A stretch of 64,000 bases of DNA, from contig NZ_CP025431.1 in assembly GCF_002847445.1 (NCBI RefSeq), positions 124,001 to 188,000 on the forward strand. Reading direction: 5' to 3'. Source of the DNA: Paracoccus zhejiangensis (GTDB lineage: Bacteria; Pseudomonadota; Alphaproteobacteria; Rhodobacterales; Rhodobacteraceae). The position numbers and the translations under genes are program-made. Under the pieces are notes generated by a model, which saw only the letters and a list, made by a program, of their open reading frames with translations, searched no databases and had not been told where the DNA came from. Shown here in pieces: positions 63,158 through 64,000 of this stretch (position 1 is its first letter; each line of letters starts with the position of its first letter).

Positions 63158-63757
63158 TCAGCGGACCGACTTGATGCCCTCGAGGATCAGCGTGGTGGCC
63201 ACGTCGGCATAATCATCGCGGCTGATCCGGCCGCCATCCTTGAACCACATGTAGACCCAGTTCATCATGCCGAAAAGCGACATGGTGACGGGCTGCAACA
63301 GGGGCCGTTCGCGGTCGTCGAGGTCGGGGTTGATCTCGCGCAGCACGGCGGCAAAGCGGCGGACGATGCGGCGCTCGATCTCGTGGATCTGCGCCTTCTG
63401 CTCGTCCGAAAGCTGCGAGGCGGCGTTCAGCTGGACCTTGTGCTGGTTGTCGGCGCCGCGATATTGCATCAGCACGCTGCCGACCAGCACCCTGAGCCGC
63501 GCCTCGGGCGTCAGCGCCGGGTCATCGGCGGCCTCGATCGCCTCGTCCAACTCTTGCAGATGGGTGATGATGATCGCGAAGATCAGCGCGTCCTTGCCGG
63601 GATAGTAATGGTAAAGCAGCGCCTTGGACACCTGCCCATGCGCCGCGATCTGGGCCATGGAAGCTTTTTCCATGCCCTGTTCGGCGAAGACCTCGGCGGC
63701 GCTGTCCAGGATGCCGCGTCGTTTTTCCTCGAAATCGATCGCTCGTGTCCGAGCCAT
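63158..63757 (-). CDS. TetR/AcrR-family regulator, probably of the paa genes (PaaR-like)
   Basis: A 199-aa regulator. The N-terminal helix-turn-helix spans about 10-56 (ILDSAAEVFAEQGMEK, then AQIAAHGQVSKALLYHYYPGK). The C-terminal ligand domain includes MSLFGMMNWVYMWFKDGG. TetR regulators that respond to phenylacetyl-CoA occur with paa genes in several proteobacteria. The operator candidate at 54715 would be its target. It is followed upstream, 40 bp away in the same direction, by paaK. Confidence 0.8.
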   Translation of the reverse strand: MARTRAIDFEEKRRGILDSAAEVFAEQGMEKASMAQIAAHGQVSKALLYHYYPGKDALIFAIIITHLQELDEAIEAADDPALTPEARLRVLVGSVLMQYRGADNQHKVQLNAASQLSDEQKAQIHEIERRIVRRFAAVLREINPDLDDRERPLLQPVTMSLFGMMNWVYMWFKDGGRISRDDYADVATTLILEGIKSVR

Positions 63758-63797
63758 GAACTCTCCTTCGCGTCACCTGCCCCGGGGCAGTCTGCTG

Positions 63798-64000
63798 TCA
63801 TTCCTTGGGGCGGTTGTCCACCACCCGCTTGGCCTTGCCCTCGGACCGCGCCACGCCGTTCGGCTCGAGCACGTTGACCTTGGTCGAGACGCCGACCACG
63901 CTCTTGATGTGATGCACCAGGTCCTTCGCCGCCTTGGCCCGGGCGTCGTCGCTGGACTGATCGGGGGTGCATTCGACATGGACGGTCATGTTGTCCATGC
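63798..64000 (-). CDS. paaK: Phenylacetate-CoA ligase PaaK, C-terminal fragment (partial)
   Basis: The last 67 codons of an AMP-forming ligase; the gene continues beyond the window. DNMTVHVECTPDQ, HHIKSVVGVSTKVNV and VARSEGKAKRVVDNR are the C-terminal PaaK blocks, with the conserved GKAKRV lysine. It activates phenylacetate to the CoA thioester consumed by PaaABCE. It is separated by 40 bp from the TetR gene downstream. Confidence 0.88.
   Translation of the reverse strand, partial: MDNMTVHVECTPDQSSDDARAKAAKDLVHHIKSVVGVSTKVNVLEPNGVARSEGKAKRVVDNRPKE

Noticed and set aside
63140..63172. ACCGACC-like repeats near the end of the TetR gene as an operator
   Set aside because: They lie at the 3' end of the gene, partly inside coding sequence, and do not form a palindrome like the one at 54715.

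Overview
The window is a high-GC chromosomal segment from an alphaproteobacterium. The gene set and order suggest Rhodobacteraceae, probably Paracoccus or a close relative: an aerobic (CobG/CobN-type) cobalamin cluster, a ThiXYZ/TenA thiamine operon, an ExoY-type polysaccharide locus and a paa cluster with PaaX and a TetR regulator. The taxonomic call is an inference from gene content. I saw no tRNA, rRNA, IS element, phage gene or CRISPR array.

Region 1 (1-9.2 kb): the start of a secreted protein, then a PgtC/PgtB/PgtA-like sensing module (binding protein, histidine kinase, NtrC-family regulator) followed by a binding-protein/fused-permease/ATPase ABC importer. The sensor binding protein and the importer's binding protein are paralogues. 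Both are preceded by nearly the same 17-bp site. Region 2 (9.3-14.5 kb): a UbiT-like SCP2 protein with a perfect FNR box, an NRPS-like A-T-R carboxylate reductase, an opposed SDR, and nadC.

Region 3 (14.5-28.9 kb): cobalamin synthesis. A B12 riboswitch precedes a DUF1636 ferredoxin-like protein, then cobW, N, G, H, I, J, L, E, M and B, with cobK inserted on the opposite strand. A second B12 riboswitch precedes a lone CbiM-type transporter gene, a terminator and cobF. Region 4 (29-32.9 kb): a 1294-aa extracellular nuclease behind a Pho-box-like site. Region 5 (32.9-40.5 kb, minus strand): a TPP riboswitch and a ten-gene thi operon (thiD-O-S-G-E-F-thiY-tenA-thiZ-thiX) combining thiazole synthesis with pyrimidine salvage. 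Almost every junction is a 4-nt overlap.

Region 6 (40.5-52.6 kb): a polysaccharide locus transcribed outward from a 0.6-kb AT-richer control region. The minus arm carries exoY, a flippase and three glycosyltransferases. The plus arm carries a LmbE deacetylase, two sulfotransferases, a polymerase/ligase and a Wzz/ExoP-like co-polymerase. Together they predict a sulfated, possibly partly de-N-acetylated exopolysaccharide. Region 7 (52.6-53.7 kb): an uncharacterised GSU2403-type nucleotidyltransferase behind an array of TGTTGAA half-sites. Region 8 (53.7-64 kb): paaX, then paaJ-A-B-C-D-E, an extra Paa ferritin-like gene, paaZ, a DUF1801 protein, a TetR regulator and the 3' end of paaK, for ring epoxidation and opening of phenylacetyl-CoA.
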